Notes: a model not told the origin generated them from the letters alone. A DNA stretch of 9,124 nt from Elusimicrobiales bacterium (GCA_041651175.1 JBAZJT010000038.1:1-9124), one strand, 5' to 3'; shown: positions 1 through 6,574, numbered from the stretch's first letter. Numbers and translations: made by a program.

Positions 1-723
1 ACAGAACCGCTTTTGTTGCGTTTCTTCCTGACAAACATAACTATATTTTATCAACGGGACACCCAAATTCCAATACCCCTCCGACGAGGACGGGCTGATT
101 TTAGAGAGGATTGGCGAAGTCAGGAATGCGGCAACCTTTTTTTTCACGGTGCGGGAGAAATACTCTTTTTCAGTTTTTGTAAGTTTCTCTCCGCGCAATT
201 TCCTGAAAAACAATTCTTTCTGCTTTGCGGTGAATACCTGCGACATGGCATATTCAACGCCAAGTCCGCTTCTGGCCGCCAAGACATCGGTTATCTGTGC
301 CGCGCTCTTCACGCGATAGGCGGCGAAAACGGTCTTTAGCTTTTCCGGCGGGAAAGTGTAATCGCCGATTTTTATGGCGGCATTATTCTTAAAATTATCC
401 AGATATTTCCTTTGTTCCGAATGGAAGACTTGCGCCCACGCGAATTTTATCCCTATAGCGTTGTAAAGCGACACCGACACAAGCAAAAGTTCTTCCGCCA
501 GTTTCTTTTCCGCCGGAGTACGCATCCGCGCCTTTAATTGCGCAAGGCTGAAACCGCCCTTTTCGGCGGCATTGGCAAGCATTACCGGAAAACCTTCCCA
601 AAGACGCGGATTGCGGCTTCTTATGACTTCCGCCAAAGTGCGGTAATCATCGGTTCCGGTTTCCGCCTGCAAAAGCGGAAAGCCAAGAGCTTCGGCCTTT
701 TTGAGCAGTTCGTCTTTTTTCAT
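1..723 (-). CDS. Uncharacterised partner protein of the nucleotidyltransferase operon (3' end outside window)
   Basis: I do not recognise a named function. The frame is open from the ATG at 723-721 to the left edge, 241 codons with no stop, so the C-terminus is missing. Translation starts MKKDELLKKAEALGFPLLQ. The protein looks soluble: charged, helix-rich, with no signal peptide or membrane segment. Segments that look conserved are LWEGFPVMLANAAEKGGF (about residues 41-58), a middle helix LYNAIGIKFAWAQVF, and a Lys/Glu-rich stretch ELFFRKLRGEKLTKTEKEYF followed by VKKKVAA (to about residue 198). The start is supported by an AGGA Shine-Dalgarno at 734-731, 7 nt upstream, and by the 4-nt ATGA overlap with the nucleotidyltransferase stop, which points to translational coupling. 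After KKKVAA the sequence (SPSSSEGYWNLG and on) looks less protein-like, and an 8-A run lies just before it, so a frameshift is possible. By inference it is a functional partner of the upstream enzyme. Confidence 0.7.
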   Translation of the reverse strand, partial: MKKDELLKKAEALGFPLLQAETGTDDYRTLAEVIRSRNPRLWEGFPVMLANAAEKGGFSLAQLKARMRTPAEKKLAEELLLVSVSLYNAIGIKFAWAQVFHSEQRKYLDNFKNNAAIKIGDYTFPPEKLKTVFAAYRVKSAAQITDVLAARSGLGVEYAMSQVFTAKQKELFFRKLRGEKLTKTEKEYFSRTVKKKVAAFLTSPILSKISPSSSEGYWNLGVPLIKYSYVCQEETQQKRFC

Positions 724-1304
724 ATAAGTTTCCTGCGTTTCATTGTTTCCCTGAAAGCGTTGAAATTGCCGTTGGCCCTATCCTCAAACACGCTGTAAGA
801 GGCGGTTTCACGGAAGCGGCTTTCAAGTTTGGCCCAATCAAGCTCCTTGCCGGCGGCTTTCACCAGACCGGCACAGTCATCAATATCAACGGCGGAAGCT
901 CTGAAAAGCTTGGTGATAATGATGTCATACGGATTGAGAATGCCGATATAAATGCGCTCAAATTCCCTGAACAGCGTATTATTCCCCGTCTCAAGCGGGG
1001 ATTCCAGCAGTTCGGTTTGATAGACCTTGCTTCCCGGATACAGGTCAAAAATAAAATTGCCGCCGTTGCTCCAGCCAAATTCGGAAGCCCTGCCATAGCC
1101 CATGCCAGCCAGCCTTTTCGCAAGGTAGATGTATTCCTTTTCATCCGGCACGATGAAGTCAATATCTTTGGTGGATTCCTTTACTCCAAGCAGCGTCATT
1201 GCCGTGCCGCCGCAAGCTATCAGATGGACGCGCCTTTTCAGGAGCGCATTCCATGCGCTCATGGTTTCAAGCAGTCCGTCTTTGCCTATTCTGTATGAAT
1301 TCAT
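720..1304 (-). CDS. Nucleotidyltransferase, DUF6036/AbiEii-like
   Basis: A 194-residue protein with the minimal nucleotidyltransferase signature: the GGTAM glycine motif at residues 32-36, followed by STKDIDF carrying the acidic pair D47 and D49. A probable third metal-binding carboxylate is D87 in GNFIFDLYPG. The C-terminal part has DIIITKLFRA and a D-x-x-D-C helix, resembling the conserved 'KL.A...RxxKDxxDL' segment of DUF6036 and AbiEii-type enzymes. Family members transfer nucleotides to protein or RNA; some are toxins of toxin-antitoxin or abortive-infection pairs, others are uncharacterised, and the substrate cannot be read from sequence. The frame extends upstream to 1409, but that part crosses the promoter and palindrome, so I take MNSYRIG at 1304 as the start. 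Only a weak AAAGG about 13 nt upstream acts as ribosome binding site. It is the first gene of the operon with the gene at 723-1, overlapping it by 4 nt. GC is clearly lower than in the ppdK operon. Confidence 0.8.
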   Translation of the reverse strand: MNSYRIGKDGLLETMSAWNALLKRRVHLIACGGTAMTLLGVKESTKDIDFIVPDEKEYIYLAKRLAGMGYGRASEFGWSNGGNFIFDLYPGSKVYQTELLESPLETGNNTLFREFERIYIGILNPYDIIITKLFRASAVDIDDCAGLVKAAGKELDWAKLESRFRETASYSVFEDRANGNFNAFRETMKRRKLI

Positions 1305-1323
1305 ACAAGTATATGTACCTTTT

Positions 1324-1341
1324 TGTACAATATATTGTACA
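1324..1341. promoter_or_regulatory. Perfect 18-bp palindrome, candidate operator
   Basis: TGTACAATATATTGTACA equals its own reverse complement over all 18 bases. It covers the -10 and the predicted start point of the nucleotidyltransferase promoter. A further GTAC-containing half-site (ATGTACC, around 1313-1319) lies just beyond it toward the gene. Size, symmetry and position fit the binding site of a dimeric repressor, possibly autoregulatory. No obvious DNA-binding protein is encoded in the visible operon, so the regulator is unknown. Confidence 0.6.
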
Positions 1342-1362
1342 TCACCATACAAAAAAATGCAA
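1334..1362 (-). promoter_or_regulatory. Sigma70-like promoter of the nucleotidyltransferase operon
   Basis: On the minus strand, TTGCAT (1362-1357) and TACAAT (1339-1334) are separated by exactly 17 nt. The -10 matches the consensus at 5 of 6 positions, the -35 at only 3. Transcription would start near 1327, giving a leader of about 25 nt before the ATG at 1304. The -10 lies inside the palindrome at 1324-1341, so a bound protein would block the promoter. Confidence 0.55.
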
Positions 1363-1485
1363 CAGGCCGCAAGAGCCGGGACGGAAAAGCGCGGAATGAT
1401 GCCGAACAAACACCTGCATGGACAGCAATGCGGGCATCAAGCCGGAAAAAGGCGCGGGAAATATTGTAGAATTATAAACAGGAAT

Positions 1486-1562
<77 letters not shown>

Positions 1563-1567
1563 CTTTC

Positions 1568-1597
1568 AAATGCCCGCCCCAGGCGGGCATTTTTATT
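1568..1597 (+). terminator. Intrinsic terminator of the tRNA-Ala transcript
   Basis: A perfect GC-rich stem, ATGCCCGCC (1570-1578) with GGCGGGCAT (1582-1590) around a 3-nt loop, extended by A-T pairs at its base and followed by TTTTATTT. It begins 7 nt after the tRNA CCA. It should end the tRNA transcript and insulate the ppdK operon from it. Confidence 0.9.
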
Positions 1598-1675
1598 TGC
1601 AACCTCCCCCGTAAGTTTAATACTATATACGTGTAGAAATGTATTTCCCTAAACTAATGGCCGCACGGGCCTCGA

Positions 1676-1694
1676 CCGCGCCGTAAAGGCGCGG
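1676..1694 (+). other. GC-rich hairpin in the ppdK upstream region
   Basis: CCGCGCC (1676-1682) and GGCGCGG (1688-1694) form a perfect 7-bp stem with loop GTAAA, about 40 nt before the ppdK ribosome binding site. The 1598-1749 region around it starts AT-rich (1617-1645, where a promoter is likely, though I found no convincing -35/-10 pair) and turns GC-rich. If transcribed, the hairpin lies in the 5' leader. There is no T-tract, and I recognise no riboswitch class. Confidence 0.4.
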
Positions 1695-1749
1695 CAGGGC
1701 GCGCGCCGCTGTCAGCCTCAAGGACCGTAAACAAAGGAGACGCTAGAAA

Positions 1750-4536
1750 ATGCCAACATCAACTGTCGCCAGAAAAAAAACCGCAGCAAAATCAACCGCT
1801 TCCAAAAAAATGGTTTATTTCTTCGGCGGAGGCAAGGCCGAAGGCAAGGAATCCATGAAGAATCTGCTGGGCGGCAAGGGCGCCAACCTCGCAGAAATGG
1901 CCGGACACCCCTCGCTGCGCCTGCCCGTCCCCCCCGGTTTCACGCTGACGACGGATGTCTGCACCTATTACTGGCAGAACAAACGCTCCTATCCCAAAAC
2001 GCTGGCCGGCGATGTGAAGAAAAATCTTGAGCGCATGGAAAAGCTGGCGGGGCGCAAATTCGGCGACCCGGCGGACCCGCTGCTGGTGTCGGTACGCTCC
2101 GGCGCGCGCAAATCCATGCCCGGAATGATGGAGACCATCCTTAACGTAGGCCTGACCGAAAAAACCATCCCCGGCATCATAGCCCAGACGGGCAACGAGC
2201 GCTTTGTCTACGATTCTTACCGCCGGCTTATAATGATGTACTCCGACGTGGTCATGGAAAAGGCCGCCGGCATCACCCCCGCCGAAGACATGGGCATACG
2301 CAAAGTCCTGGACCGCATGATGGAGGAGCTAAAGCACAAGCGCGGCGTCAAAAGCGACACCGAGCTTAAAAGCGAAGACCTCAAGCAGCTTTGCGCCGCC
2401 TTCAAGGCGAAGGTGAAGGAGACTCTCGGCTCCGAATTCCCGGACGAGCCGATGGCGCAGTTGTGGGGCTCTGTCGGGGCGGTGTTTGCCTCGTGGAACG
2501 GCAAGCGCGCCATTTCCTACCGCCGCATTGAAGGCATACCGGACGAATGGGGCACCGCCGTCAACGTGCAGACCATGGTTTTCGGCAACATGGGCGCGGA
2601 TTCGGCGACGGGCGTGGCCTTTACCCGCAACCCCGGCACCGGCGACTGCCGCTTTTACGGCGAGTACCTCATCAACGCGCAGGGCGAGGACGTGGTGGCC
2701 GGCATCAGAACCCCCGCCCCGATAAACGAGGCTTCCCGCACCGAGCATTCCAAGGAAGAGACCAGCCTGGAAAAGGCAATGTCCGCCGCTTACAAGGAAC
2801 TGTTCGCCATCCAGAAGCGGCTTGAAAAGCATTACCGCGACATGCTGGACATAGAATTCACCATTGAAAAGGGCAAGCTCTATATCCTTCAGTGCCGCGT
2901 GGGCAAGCGCAACGGCGTGGCCGCCGTCAACATCGCGCTGGACATGGTGAAGGAACGGCTTATAGACAAGACGACCGCCGTCATGCGCGTTACCCCCGCC
3001 CAGATTGACGAGCTGCTGCATCCCATAGTGGACCCCAAGGCCGAGGCCGCCGCAAAGCCGATAGCCAAGGGCCTGCCCGCCGGCCCCGGCGGAGCATCCG
3101 GCACGATAGTATTCACCGCCGCCGACGCCGTGGCCCAGGCGAAAGCGGGCAAAAAAGTCATCCTCGTCCGCGAGGAGACAAACCCGGAAGATATTGAAGG
3201 CATGCGCGCCGCGCAGGCCATATTGACCGCGCGCGGAGGCATGACCTCGCACGCCGCCCTTGTGGCGCGCGGCTGGGGCAAATGCTGCGTGGTGGGCTGC
3301 GGGGCATTGCATATCTCCGCGCAGAGCAAAACCGTCAAGGTCGGCGACACGACGTTGAAGGAAGGCGACTGGCTTACGCTTAACGGTTCCAAGGGCGCGG
3401 TTTATGCCGGCAACCTGCCGATGTTTGACGCCAGCCAGGGCAACAAGGCGCTGAGCGACTTCCTGAAACTCTGCGACGGGCTGCGCGTCCTTAAAATCCG
3501 CACCAACGCCGACACGCCAGAGGATTCGGCCCGCGCGCGCGGCTTTGGCGCTGAGGGCATAGGCCTCTTCCGCATAGAGCATATGTTCTACGGGAAAGGC
3601 TCGGACGAGCCGTTGTTCAAGCTGCGCAAGATGATTGTTTCCAAAAACACCGAAGAGCGCCGCGCCGCCCTGGCGGAACTGTTCCCCTTCGTGAAAGCCG
3701 CCATCAAAGGCACGCTGAAGGCGATGGAAGGCTACGGCGTAACCATCCGCCTGATAGACCCGCCGCTGCACGAGTTTGTGCCGCACAGCCATGAGAAGCT
3801 GGAGGCGCTGGCCAGGGACCTCAACATATCGGTGGAGGAGCTTGAAAAGCGCGCCGAAGGGCTGCGCGAAAGCAACCCGATGATGGGCCACCGCGGCGTC
3901 CGGCTGGGCGTAACCTATCCCGAAATCACCGAGATGCAGGCCCGCGCCGTATTTGAAGCGGCGGCGGAGCTGCTGAAGGCCAAGGCGAAGGTCTATCCCG
4001 AAATCATGATACCCGTCGTGGCGACCGAGAAGGAAATCACGGACCAGAAGGCCATCATAGACCGCGTTTACAAAGAAACGCTGGAGAAAACCGGCCTCAA
4101 ATCCATCCCGCACCAGACCGGCACGATGATAGAAATTCCGCGCGCCGCGCTGATATCGGACAAAATCGCGGAGGTGGCGCAGTTCTTCTCGTTCGGGACA
4201 AACGACCTGACACAGATGACGTTCGGCTTCTCGCGCGACGATATCGGCGGTTTCCTGCCGCACTATCTGGAAAAGGGCATACTGCCGGCGGATCCGTTCC
4301 AGACCATAGACCAGACCGCCGTCGGGGAACTTATACACATCTCCGTAACGCGGGGCCGCAAGACCCGCGCCGACCTCAAAATCGGCATTTGCGGCGAACA
4401 CGGCGGCGAGCCGGCCAGCGTGGAATTCTGCCATCGCGAGAATTTCAGCTACGTGTCCTGCTCTCCCTTCCGCGTGCCGATAGCGCGGCTGGCGGCGGCT
4501 CAGGCGGCGATACGGCATCCCCGCAAGGGCAAATAG
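1750..4536 (+). CDS. ppdK: Pyruvate, phosphate dikinase
   Basis: Cytoplasmic enzyme that interconverts pyruvate + ATP + Pi and PEP + AMP + PPi, used in gluconeogenesis or in PPi-linked glycolysis. The 928-residue protein has all three domains in order. The N-terminal ATP-grasp domain holds NLLGGKGANLAEM (38-50), PVPPGFTL, and SVRSGARKSMPGMM (114-127). The phosphohistidine domain has TARGGMTSHAALVARG, with catalytic His501. The C-terminal PEP-utilising TIM barrel has SFGTNDLTQMTFGFSRDD and GICGEHGGEPASVEFCH, with catalytic Cys881. The family is usually about 870-890 residues; the excess is partly a basic Ala/Lys-rich N-terminal tail (residues 1-20) before the usual VYFFGGGKAEG start. An in-frame ATG at 1810 would give the canonical length, but the strong AAAGGAG at 1733-1739, 10 nt before the ATG at 1750, favours the longer form. 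First gene of the run with gmk, rpoZ and udg. Confidence 0.97.
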   Translation: MPTSTVARKKTAAKSTASKKMVYFFGGGKAEGKESMKNLLGGKGANLAEMAGHPSLRLPVPPGFTLTTDVCTYYWQNKRSYPKTLAGDVKKNLERMEKLAGRKFGDPADPLLVSVRSGARKSMPGMMETILNVGLTEKTIPGIIAQTGNERFVYDSYRRLIMMYSDVVMEKAAGITPAEDMGIRKVLDRMMEELKHKRGVKSDTELKSEDLKQLCAAFKAKVKETLGSEFPDEPMAQLWGSVGAVFASWNGKRAISYRRIEGIPDEWGTAVNVQTMVFGNMGADSATGVAFTRNPGTGDCRFYGEYLINAQGEDVVAGIRTPAPINEASRTEHSKEETSLEKAMSAAYKELFAIQKRLEKHYRDMLDIEFTIEKGKLYILQCRVGKRNGVAAVNIALDMVKERLIDKTTAVMRVTPAQIDELLHPIVDPKAEAAAKPIAKGLPAGPGGASGTIVFTAADAVAQAKAGKKVILVREETNPEDIEGMRAAQAILTARGGMTSHAALVARGWGKCCVVGCGALHISAQSKTVKVGDTTLKEGDWLTLNGSKGAVYAGNLPMFDASQGNKALSDFLKLCDGLRVLKIRTNADTPEDSARARGFGAEGIGLFRIEHMFYGKGSDEPLFKLRKMIVSKNTEERRAALAELFPFVKAAIKGTLKAMEGYGVTIRLIDPPLHEFVPHSHEKLEALARDLNISVEELEKRAEGLRESNPMMGHRGVRLGVTYPEITEMQARAVFEAAAELLKAKAKVYPEIMIPVVATEKEITDQKAIIDRVYKETLEKTGLKSIPHQTGTMIEIPRAALISDKIAEVAQFFSFGTNDLTQMTFGFSRDDIGGFLPHYLEKGILPADPFQTIDQTAVGELIHISVTRGRKTRADLKIGICGEHGGEPASVEFCHRENFSYVSCSPFRVPIARLAAAQAAIRHPRKGK

Positions 4537-4537
4537 C

Positions 4538-5170
4538 TTGAAGCGAAGCGGCTTTGTGGTTGTAGTTTCATCTCCGTCAGGAGGCGGCAAGACGACTTTG
4601 GTCAACGCCCTCCTGGCGGAGGAGCCGCTTGTAACGCGGGTTATAACCGCCACCACGCGCGCGCCCCGGCTGGGCGAGAAAAACGGGGTTGATTACCACT
4701 TCTGGACAAAGGCGCGCTTTGAGAGGGAAATCAAAACCGGCGGGCTTGCCGAGCATGCCCGCGTATTTGACAACCTCTACGGCGTGCCGCGCAAGGGGAT
4801 AGAGGCCGCGCTTAAACGCGGCAAAATCCCGGTGCTGGTGATAGACGTGCAGGGCGCGCGCTCGGTTTCGCGCATGTTCAGGGACGCCGTACTGATATTC
4901 GTGCTGCCGCCAAGCTGGAAAACGCTGGAGAGACGGCTGCGCGGACGCGGCGACGGCACCGAAAACATAAAACTGCGCCTTGAAACGGCGCGCGCGGAAA
5001 TCGCGCAGGCCGGGCGTTACGGCTATATCGTGGTCAACGGCGATATTGACAGGGCTTTGGGCGATATTTCCGCCATCATCACGGCGGAGCGTATGAAATC
5101 CTCCCGCCAGCTTGCCGCCATGCGCGGCGGGGCGGGCAATTACCGGTTTACGGAGGGACACCATGCCTGA
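4538..5170 (+). CDS. gmk: Guanylate kinase
   Basis: Cytoplasmic kinase converting GMP (or dGMP) + ATP to GDP + ADP, essential for GTP supply. The 210-residue protein matches the family length. The P-loop is SSPSGGGKTTL (11-21), with K18 as the phosphate-binding lysine; the first position is Ser rather than the usual Gly or Ala. The GMP-binding segment TTRAPRLGEKNGVDYHF follows (39-55), then the YGVPR motif and the IDVQGARSV strand-helix typical of the family. I chose the TTG at 4538 as start, 1 nt after the ppdK stop. No ATG or GTG lies between it and the P-loop, and AAGG around 4525 can act as ribosome binding site inside the ppdK end. Translation is therefore probably coupled to ppdK. Its 3' end overlaps rpoZ by 8 nt, the common gmk-rpoZ arrangement. 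Confidence 0.95.
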   Translation: MKRSGFVVVVSSPSGGGKTTLVNALLAEEPLVTRVITATTRAPRLGEKNGVDYHFWTKARFEREIKTGGLAEHARVFDNLYGVPRKGIEAALKRGKIPVLVIDVQGARSVSRMFRDAVLIFVLPPSWKTLERRLRGRGDGTENIKLRLETARAEIAQAGRYGYIVVNGDIDRALGDISAIITAERMKSSRQLAAMRGGAGNYRFTEGHHA

Positions 5171-5504
5171 AGAACAAAAGCGACTGGAATCATCCATGAT
5201 GGATTACAGCGGCGACAAGTACAATCTTGTTGTCGTAGGCTCCACATGGGCCAAGCATCTGCGCAGGGGAGAGGAGTACCGCCACCAACCCTATGCCGCC
5301 GTCATCCGCGCGGCGCTGACGCAGATACTCTCCGGCGAAGTTACGGAGGAGCAGGTGATGGCCGCCCGCGAGGCGGACGCCGCCGCTACCCCCGCCCCGG
5401 CCCCCGCGCCGGCTGCCGCGCCGCAGCCCGCGCCCGCCGCCGAGGAGAAGGAAAAGGCTCCCAAAAAGAAGGCCAAAAAGGAAGAGGCTGCCGCAGCGGA
5501 ATAA
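5163..5504 (+). CDS. rpoZ: Putative RNA polymerase omega subunit, divergent
   Basis: A 113-residue protein directly after gmk, where omega is found in many bacteria. Omega helps assemble and stabilise the core RNA polymerase by clamping the beta' C-terminus. DKYNLVVVGSTWAKHLRRG (18-36) fits the family's 'xKYELVLVAAKRARQL' helix, and PYAAVIRAALTQILSGEV (43-60) fits the 'KPVTIALEEIAxGKI' segment. The usual AAKRAR is replaced by GSTWAKH, so the match is partial and rests much on gene order. From about residue 72 the protein is an Ala/Pro-rich linker (PAPAPAPAAAP) ending in a Lys/Glu/Ala tail (KKKAKKEEAAAAE), an unusual extension. The start at 5163 is set by GGAGGG at 5152-5157, 5 nt upstream; an in-frame ATG at 5112 lies deep in gmk and is less likely. 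It overlaps gmk by 8 nt. Confidence 0.75.
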   Translation: MPEEQKRLESSMMDYSGDKYNLVVVGSTWAKHLRRGEEYRHQPYAAVIRAALTQILSGEVTEEQVMAAREADAAATPAPAPAPAAAPQPAPAAEEKEKAPKKKAKKEEAAAAE

Positions 5505-5508
5505 AGAC

Positions 5509-6369
5509 ATGAAAGCGGAGCTGAAAAATCTCGCGCGCGAACTGAAAGGCTGGGCGGCAAACGCCGACGCCGAGGATTTTTCCGGCTTGCGGGCGCAGTC
5601 CCGCGCCGATGCTCCGCCGTCCGCCGCGCCGGCAGGCGCCGTTTGCGCCTCCGCCACGGCTGAGAAATCTCAAAACGCAAAAAAAGCCGCCGCGCCGCGG
5701 GCCGGGCGCTGCCCGGCGGCGGACGCGGCCTGCGCGCAGGGGGAGGTGGCGCTGTCCCAAATCGCCGCCGAAATCTGCGCCTGCAAGAAATGCCCGCTGG
5801 GCGAAACCCGCATAAAAGCCGTGCCGGGCGTTGGCAATCCCCGTGCCCGGATAATGTTTGTGGGCGAAGGCCCCGGCTACGAGGAAGACCACAGGGGCGA
5901 GCCTTTCGTGGGCAGGGCCGGCGCATTGCTGGATAAAATAATCGCCGCCATGGGCCTGCGCCGGGACGACGTGTACATAGCCAATGTGGTTAAATGCCAC
6001 CCCACCATAGACCCCACAGACCATGAAAAGCGCGGCAACGACAGGCCGCCCACTCCTTCGGAAACAGCCGCCTGCCACGACTATATAGTCCGCCAAATCG
6101 CCGCCATAAGGCCGGAATTCATAATCGCGCTGGGCGCCAGCGCGGCCCGCGCGCTTACGGGGGGGGAGAAAACCTCGCTTTCCGCGCTGCGCGGAAAAGT
6201 GATGAAGCTGCCGCCGGATTCGTTTCCCATCGGCTACGACGCTAAATTCGCCGCCACATTCCACCCAGCCGCCCTGCTGCGCAACCCCAACTGGAAGAAA
6301 GACGCCTGGGAAGACATCAAGATGGTCATGCGCGAGCTTGGCATGACCATTCCCCCGAAACAGTCATAA
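5509..6369 (+). CDS. Family 4 uracil-DNA glycosylase (4Fe-4S)
   Basis: Removes uracil from DNA after cytosine deamination or dUTP misincorporation, starting base-excision repair. Of 286 residues, the catalytic domain covers about 85-280. The four likely 4Fe-4S ligands are C92 and C95 (CKKC), C163 (VVKCHP) and C189 (TAACHD); C90 is an extra nearby cysteine. The active-site motif is GEGPGYEEDHRGEPFVGRAG (119-138), with TFHPAALLR carrying H252 as the second motif. The GEGPG...EED motif fits family 4 rather than UdgX. The C163-C189 spacing holds about 10 more residues (TIDPTDHEKR) than the short form of the family. Residues 1-80 are an Ala/Pro-rich, low-complexity extension; family 4 enzymes are often near 200 residues. 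The gene starts 4 nt after rpoZ with no clear Shine-Dalgarno, so it probably depends on coupling. Last gene of the operon. Such proteins are sometimes annotated as 'phage SPO1 DNA polymerase-related'. Confidence 0.93.
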   Translation: MKAELKNLARELKGWAANADAEDFSGLRAQSRADAPPSAAPAGAVCASATAEKSQNAKKAAAPRAGRCPAADAACAQGEVALSQIAAEICACKKCPLGETRIKAVPGVGNPRARIMFVGEGPGYEEDHRGEPFVGRAGALLDKIIAAMGLRRDDVYIANVVKCHPTIDPTDHEKRGNDRPPTPSETAACHDYIVRQIAAIRPEFIIALGASAARALTGGEKTSLSALRGKVMKLPPDSFPIGYDAKFAATFHPAALLRNPNWKKDAWEDIKMVMRELGMTIPPKQS

Positions 6370-6526
6370 CCCATTCCCCTCAGTTGGATTGCGGAATTCG
6401 GCGGTGGCTGGCGCGGACATTCCTGCGTAGAATTTTCCTTACTGCGGGTATGCTCGTCAAATTCTGCGTCGGACTGTCCACGCCATCCGCCGCCTCGGTT
6501 CTCGCAACCAACTGCGGAGAATGGGT
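6369..6526. repeat. Long imperfect inverted repeat after udg
   Basis: The left arm (6369-6435) and the reverse complement of the right arm (6459-6526) align over their whole length. By hand count, 54 of 66 aligned positions match, with three single-base gaps. The outer 8 bases are a perfect pair (ACCCATTC / GAATGGGT) and so are the inner 7 (AGAATTT / AAATTCT). The loop is about 23 nt (6436-6458). The repeat begins at the last base of the udg stop codon. RNA from either strand could fold into a long hairpin. A T-run at 6554-6559 lies too far away for a classical intrinsic terminator. Alternatives are a transcript-end or stability structure, or a MITE-like insertion. No clear target-site duplication is visible. 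The short frame at 6384-6578 lies largely inside it and is not a credible gene. Confidence 0.8.
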
Positions 6527-6574
6527 AATCCGCCGCTACATAAAAATGCGTCCTTTTTTAATTAAAGCCGCGTA

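Noticed and set aside
13..339. A 108-codon plus-strand frame, and another plus-strand frame from 41 that reads KFQYPSDEDGLILERIGEVRN
   Set aside because: Both lie opposite the longer minus-strand gene, which has a good start, ribosome binding site and operon context. The protein-like stretch is only about 25 residues long.
2329..4656. A 775-codon open frame on the minus strand, antisense to ppdK and gmk
   Set aside because: It is a shadow of GC-rich third positions in the real genes. The translation is His/Arg/Gly/Ala-rich, has no domain, and no promoter or ribosome binding site was seen.
5380..5500. Repetitive GCC/CCG-rich tract that looks like a tandem repeat
   Set aside because: It is an imperfect Ala/Pro codon run inside rpoZ, not a separate DNA repeat or CRISPR array; no spacer structure is present.
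5191..6264. Long minus-strand frames opposite rpoZ and udg
   Set aside because: Arg/Pro/Gly/Ala-rich translations caused by high GC and the Ala/Pro-coding repeats on the other strand.
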